This document shows positions 59,406 to 64,000 of a stretch of DNA of 64,000 bases, one piece after another. The translations under genes were made by a program, and so were the position numbers. This DNA comes from Ptychodera flava (taxonomy: Eukaryota; Hemichordata; Enteropneusta; Ptychoderidae): NCBI RefSeq assembly GCF_041260155.1, contig NC_091935.1:38431393-38495392 (forward strand). Direction: 5' to 3'. The notes under the pieces are model-generated. The model was given only the letters and a program-made list of their open reading frames with translations. It did no database searches and was not told the DNA's origin. Positions within the stretch are counted from its first letter, which is position 1. Every line of letters starts with the position of its first letter.

Positions 59406-62400
59406 CTACTGGCGTCTGGATATAGTATCTTGGACAATTGTCGCAGTTGGTGGTGGAGGAATGGCTGCCAGGTGCCTAGATATCCTTCGTGGATCTGTTG
59501 CTTCCAGTGGTCTACTTTTCTGCATTCCCTGATGATCTTGTAAACGTCTGTCAAGTACTATCCTTTTGATGTCAGTAACATGTTCGTAGGTTTTCGCCAC
59601 TTTTTCTCCATACACACTCCATCTGTTGCTTTTTTTGTGAAATTGCCTATGAAACCTGCATAAAGTATAATTTTATATTATGGGTCATTCAAATTTGCTT
59701 GGAAATGTGACAATAGCTACTTTACCTCATAAAAACAAGATACAATAAATAGGAACTACTGATTTTTCCATCTGACAAAACGACAGACTTGGTCGAAACA
59801 TGAACACATATGATGTTAGAAATGTGATAAAACTGACTAATGACCTAACATGACCCCAAATGATGTGATTTCAGAGGTATGTGGTATTTCCATTTCAACA
59901 GCAAAGTTCAAAGGACATGTTGACAAGTAAGTTAAAAGACCAATTCAACACTGAATACAGGGATTATACAACATGATACAGTCTGTTTAGGTCTTTTTTA
60001 TGAAGGCAATTTTTGAAAAAAGAAAATACCAGGATGTTACAATAACAAATACAATGATCAAACAACATCAAGCACGCAAACTGAAGCAATCTAAAGTGTT
60101 CTCATGCATAAAGTAAAACCCCCATCAGTAAGAAAAATATTAACTTACACGACTTCACCCTTCTTGTTCTTCTTGATTGGCCTACCATTGTGAACATTGT
60201 GGTCAATGGCAGCCAGCCTATTCCTCGCTCTGTACACTGGTGGTGTGTAGGCAAACCTCTTTCCCGAATACATTAAAATATTCTGTTGGAAGGATTCAAG
60301 TTCTGCGGTATGCCTGAAAAAATTGAACAATGTTCACAAACAAGCACAGCTGGTTAGCAAGTTTTTTACATGATCAGCGGCCACTTTTTGGCCAAATTGG
60401 TGACAAAATAAAAAGGATAAAATATAATAGTCATGTAAAATGGATGTGACTGAAGTTAATATTGGCCAAATCATGTCTGGGAAACACTACAACACATGGA
60501 CAAACAGCCAATATAAACATCATTTATCATGACTTCATAAGAATGACATATAAAATTACTTGACTCTTTACCTAAAGTTAATCAAGTATTCCACTTTGTT
60601 GAGGAACTGTTTATTCATAACTATTTTGACCAGGGCATTGTGTGCTGGACTGCCTTTTTGGAGCCACTCTCTGTCCCTGTCTGCGGTTTGTGCCAGTGGG
60701 CCATGATCACATTCACTGACCCCTTGACAGTAGGGCAGTACCCATGAATGCTCATTTACCACATGGTGAATAACACCACACCAAAGTCCCTGTAAATAAC
60801 ATAAAAACAGCTTGGCTTGCTACTGGTACTTTGTTTTGGCTTTCTTGAATACATGTGTTGGGATACAGCTCTGATAACCAACAGTTCAATGTGTGTGTAA
60901 GAAACCATGTCAAAAGACTATGACCAGTTGAATGTTTCTCTAAATTTTAAAGCATTTGGCCTTGAATAATAATTTCTTTCCAGTGAAATAGTTCTGTAAA
61001 CCAAAATCTCACTATTGCTGAATGCAGCAGATTATCTTGCAACTTGTAGTATATTTATCAATACAATGCAGGATACCATCATCAGTTGACTTGTGAGATT
61101 CACAGCTGTAGCACTGTGTACAGTAGGTAGAATTATTGCATTAGTGATAAGTTGATCTTGTCATGTTTTATCTTCAAAAACAGTCATAGAAATTTCCAAT
61201 TTCTCCAGTGTATTTCCTTGGGAAGCCATTTATACAGCAAATGACAGGTAACTTACCTTAAACTCATCACAAGAAGTAGCCTTGCCACAGCAGTACCAAA
61301 AATGAGTGGCAATGTGTCTGCTCCACTGAAGAAGAGCTCTGCAATCTTTCTGCTGACCAGCCTGAAAAAAGGGAAAAACATGGAGCTTCACAGCAACTAA
61401 TAAATCAATGGAAGAAAAGCCAATGAGTGTTATATTTTAATGAGCAGGTCATAGACATATCTTCTAAAGCAATTTGTTATAGAAAGCATTATAACTTCTT
61501 TTGTTTTTGACATAAATCCCAAATATCAAAGTTAGGCATTATTTTGAACAAGCGTATATCCCTTGGAATCTGAATAACACTGTCAGACAAATCTGTCAAC
61601 TTGTAAAACTGCTGCAGAAGATTAATTGTATGTCATATGTATATAGGTCAATTAGCCTATCACGTAAGCTGTGTATTATGACAGCAGACCTCATAGTTCT
61701 AGCAAAATAATTCAACTTCGAAAACAAACGGCATTTTCTACAAGTATGTAGCAAGCATGGCTGTACTGTAATCAATCTAATTCACTCACCGTGGTTATCT
61801 TCTTTCCCAGATTTTTGGCAGCATGCCACACGTCAAGGGAATGTTTGATGTTGCCATACCTTGTTTCTATAAAAATATGACAAACACAGAGATTTATGTG
61901 ATGTGCCAAACAAGTGGCATGTACTTTCTCTATATATACATGGAATAACAAGAGAGTCAAAAACATTTTACAAAACAAAAAGGTTGTGTTATGAAGCTAA
62001 TGTTCAACCTGCATCATGCTGTAAGGAGTCAAAAAAGAAACTGCTTTCAAGTTACAGTTAGTTGAGTTTTAAACTTACTCATCAAAGATGTAATCTGTGG
62101 GTGGGAATCTGTTGCCACTTCCTTCACTGTAGCTCCTTGGTCCAACAGATGATCCAAGGACTGTTGAAACGCCACCTTCTCCATTATTGTTGATTTTCTG
62201 TCTGTCTGTCTTTTATCAATTGTGATGATATCAAGTATATCTTTCGACTCATACTCCATAAAAGTATAAGAACAATATTGGGCACAAAATCCTGGCGAGT
62301 CCATCCTACCATCACCTTTCAAAATGTAAGGAAACACATATTTGAGTATCATGGTTTTCAACACTACTGAGTATACCACATGTATAGAAACATTCTGCCA

Positions 62401-63500
62401 ACTGATTCCTATTTGGCATTAAAGACAATACCTTATGTAAAGAAAGAAGTGCACATGTATCTACTTTGGGGTTAAATAGTATATTACATGTCTATACTGT
62501 AAAAATGGAAATGGCCTGACTTTGAGATAATAATGTGTTTCAATGGGTGTCATACACACTGTACATCGCAGGAATGAGATTTTCTAACAATGTCACAACA
62601 ACCTTATGAACCAATGCTGATACATACAGATACAGTAATTGAAATGGGAGATTCTCTAACATGTTTGGTGCAATGATTTAGTTACCTAAAAGCATGGTAC
62701 TTACCTATTATCACAAGTTCTTTTTCTGCATGTTTCCTTACAATTTCCTGCTGATGAGTCTCCCAGTATTGATCAACACTTGGCACCAGGTAATGCCTCT
62801 GAATCTTCAAATAAGTACTGGAACTGACAATTTTCAGGTTAAGCATTCTGGCAAACAATGCTGTTTTACTGTAGCTGTTGCCTGACATGAGTATAGCAGC
62901 TGATGTCAGTAAATCTCCACTATGTAGTCGTCTGTTCAGGAGAGGTTGAGAACACCACTTATATGCTATGTGGCCAGATGGGCAAACCTAAAAAAATATA
63001 TCACACATTATATTAATATGACGTCTTTTGTACTATTATGGACAACTAAAGACTACTTATCTGTATAAATCCACAGATGATGGTTATAAAGGTACTGTAA
63101 CTATTCAACTACATTTTGTAAGGAATTTGTGAGCTTAGAACCTCATGCATGTATTGGACAATAGCAATATTAACATATAAAATGTACACATACCCAAGAT
63201 AAATATAGAGCTGACCCAACAGACTCAGTTGAAATTGTCAAGGTTTCACTGCACTTTCCATAATTACAGGTGGAAGGTATTGTTGTTTTGGCTAACAAGA
63301 GTAGTTGCTGAAGTGTTATCAGATAAAACTTTTCCTGAAGGAGGCTGTCAACATCTGTGCCCATTTCAATTCTCACAATACCAGGAAATATTGTTTCTTC
63401 TTGATGGTCTGTATCTTCAGTGTCCTCCTGGTCATCATCACTGTCATCCTCAATCTCTGAGTTATCAGATGCCAGGTCTTCCAAGTCAATTCCCCGGGGT
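59406..63500 (-). CDS. DDE (RNase H-fold) transposase-like protein, eight exons, intact, 5' end incomplete
   Basis: Exons in transcript order: 63500-63194, 62987-62705, 62315-62079, 61866-61790, 61361-61257, 60789-60572, 60313-60149, 59655-59406. All joins have GT-AG sites, phases agree, and there is no stop in about 546 codons; the start lies upstream. The order is an acidic tract (EIEDDSDDDQEDTEDT), then WCSQPLLNRR and LMSGNSYSKTALF, then GDGRMDSPGFCAQYC (first Asp), KRQTDRKSTIMEKVAFQ, VATDSHPQI (second Asp), NIKHSLDVWHAAKNLGKK, and HTAELESFQQNILMY (candidate Glu) with YRARNRLAAIDHNVHN. The tail is basic, then Pro-rich. This pattern belongs to a widespread animal transposase-derived family, perhaps of the Kolobok group. 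Whether it is a live transposon or a host gene is open. Confidence 0.85.
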
Positions 63501-64000
63501 CTGTAAAATTTAGTTTAAGGCCAAAGGGAAAAAAATTGTGTAGCTCCGATAACATGCATTTCAAAAAGAGGGTAGTTAGTCAAGGAATTTTGGTTATTGT
63601 TCTGATTTTTAAAAATTTCTGTTGCAGGTTTTGAAGGTGTCAAAATATTACTAAGCTTTGATCAGCTATTTCATAACACCAAGTATGGCAATGATGTCAT
63701 CGTAACACCTTTCACTCTCTAGATTTGTGAAATTCTTTCTTTCTCATGCTACTTTTCATGTAAATCCTGATTTTCACATAGTTCCACTGTTATTTAGCTC
63801 TAAACTGTTTAGGGTTGGTGGATATAAATTAGGGTAGGTTAGGTTGCCTGAACCAAACAATTCATTTTTGGGGGGCTAATAATATAGCATTAGCACCTTT
63901 TCAACTCTAGCAAAGCCCTGGTTATTCTGTATTGAATTTTAGAGACTGAATAATGCATGATATACTCAGTAGGTTGATGCCAAGATATTTAAGTTCCATA
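63501..64000. other. Upstream of the DDE gene, no exon defined
   Basis: The acceptor at 63501-63502 shows that at least one more 5' exon exists further right, but none could be recognised before the window ends. Confidence 0.5.

Overview
The window is AT-rich nuclear DNA from an animal. Several genes are split by GT-AG introns, non-LTR retrotransposon fragments and DNA-transposon remnants are abundant, and simple repeats are common. Arrays of the TTAGGG telomere-type repeat, a NIT-domain guanylate cyclase, a P2X7-type zinc domain and a RAG1 N-terminal-like zinc/RING module together suggest a marine, non-ecdysozoan invertebrate such as a hemichordate, cephalochordate, echinoderm, mollusc or cnidarian. 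I cannot fix the phylum from the sequence alone. Nothing bacterial is present: no operons, ribosome binding sites, CRISPR arrays or rRNA.

Layout. 1-4.4 kb: a satellite array of about 170-bp units that flips orientation near 3.03 kb. 4.65-10.24 kb (+): a multi-exon gene whose first part matches the N-terminal zinc/RING region of RAG1 and whose second part looks like a DDE transposase. It carries several stops and frameshifts, so this copy is dead. 10.4-23.9 kb: repeat-rich, gene-poor DNA with interspersed tandem repeats, TTAA-flanked and TTA-flanked inverted-repeat elements, and long hairpins. 27.5-38.05 kb (+): a membrane guanylate cyclase with an N-terminal NIT sensor domain in five exons. 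The last four exons are clean, while the large first exon holds four frameshifts and one stop. Its introns contain a degenerate LINE (29.7-31.1 kb, -), a TTAA-flanked inverted-repeat element and a (TC)n tract that forms a splice acceptor.

38.3-51.1 kb: a minus-strand LINE split by an 11.7-kb element with matching inverted ends, subterminal ~33-bp repeats and a very large internal palindrome containing telomere-like repeats. A G-rich inverted-repeat transposon and a partial second copy sit in the palindrome spacer. 53.3-57.3 kb (+): an apparently intact gene with an RGG-rich N-terminus and a P2X7 'ballast'-type cysteine domain. 59.4-63.5 kb (-): an intact eight-exon gene for a DDE (RNase H fold) transposase-like protein, convergent with the P2X7-domain gene.

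The most noteworthy items are the RAG1-like transposon gene, the NIT guanylate cyclase with lesions confined to one exon, the convergent P2X7-domain/DDE pair (perhaps one two-gene mobile element or domesticated unit), and the nested 11.7-kb palindromic element. All homology statements come from motif recognition, not from searches.
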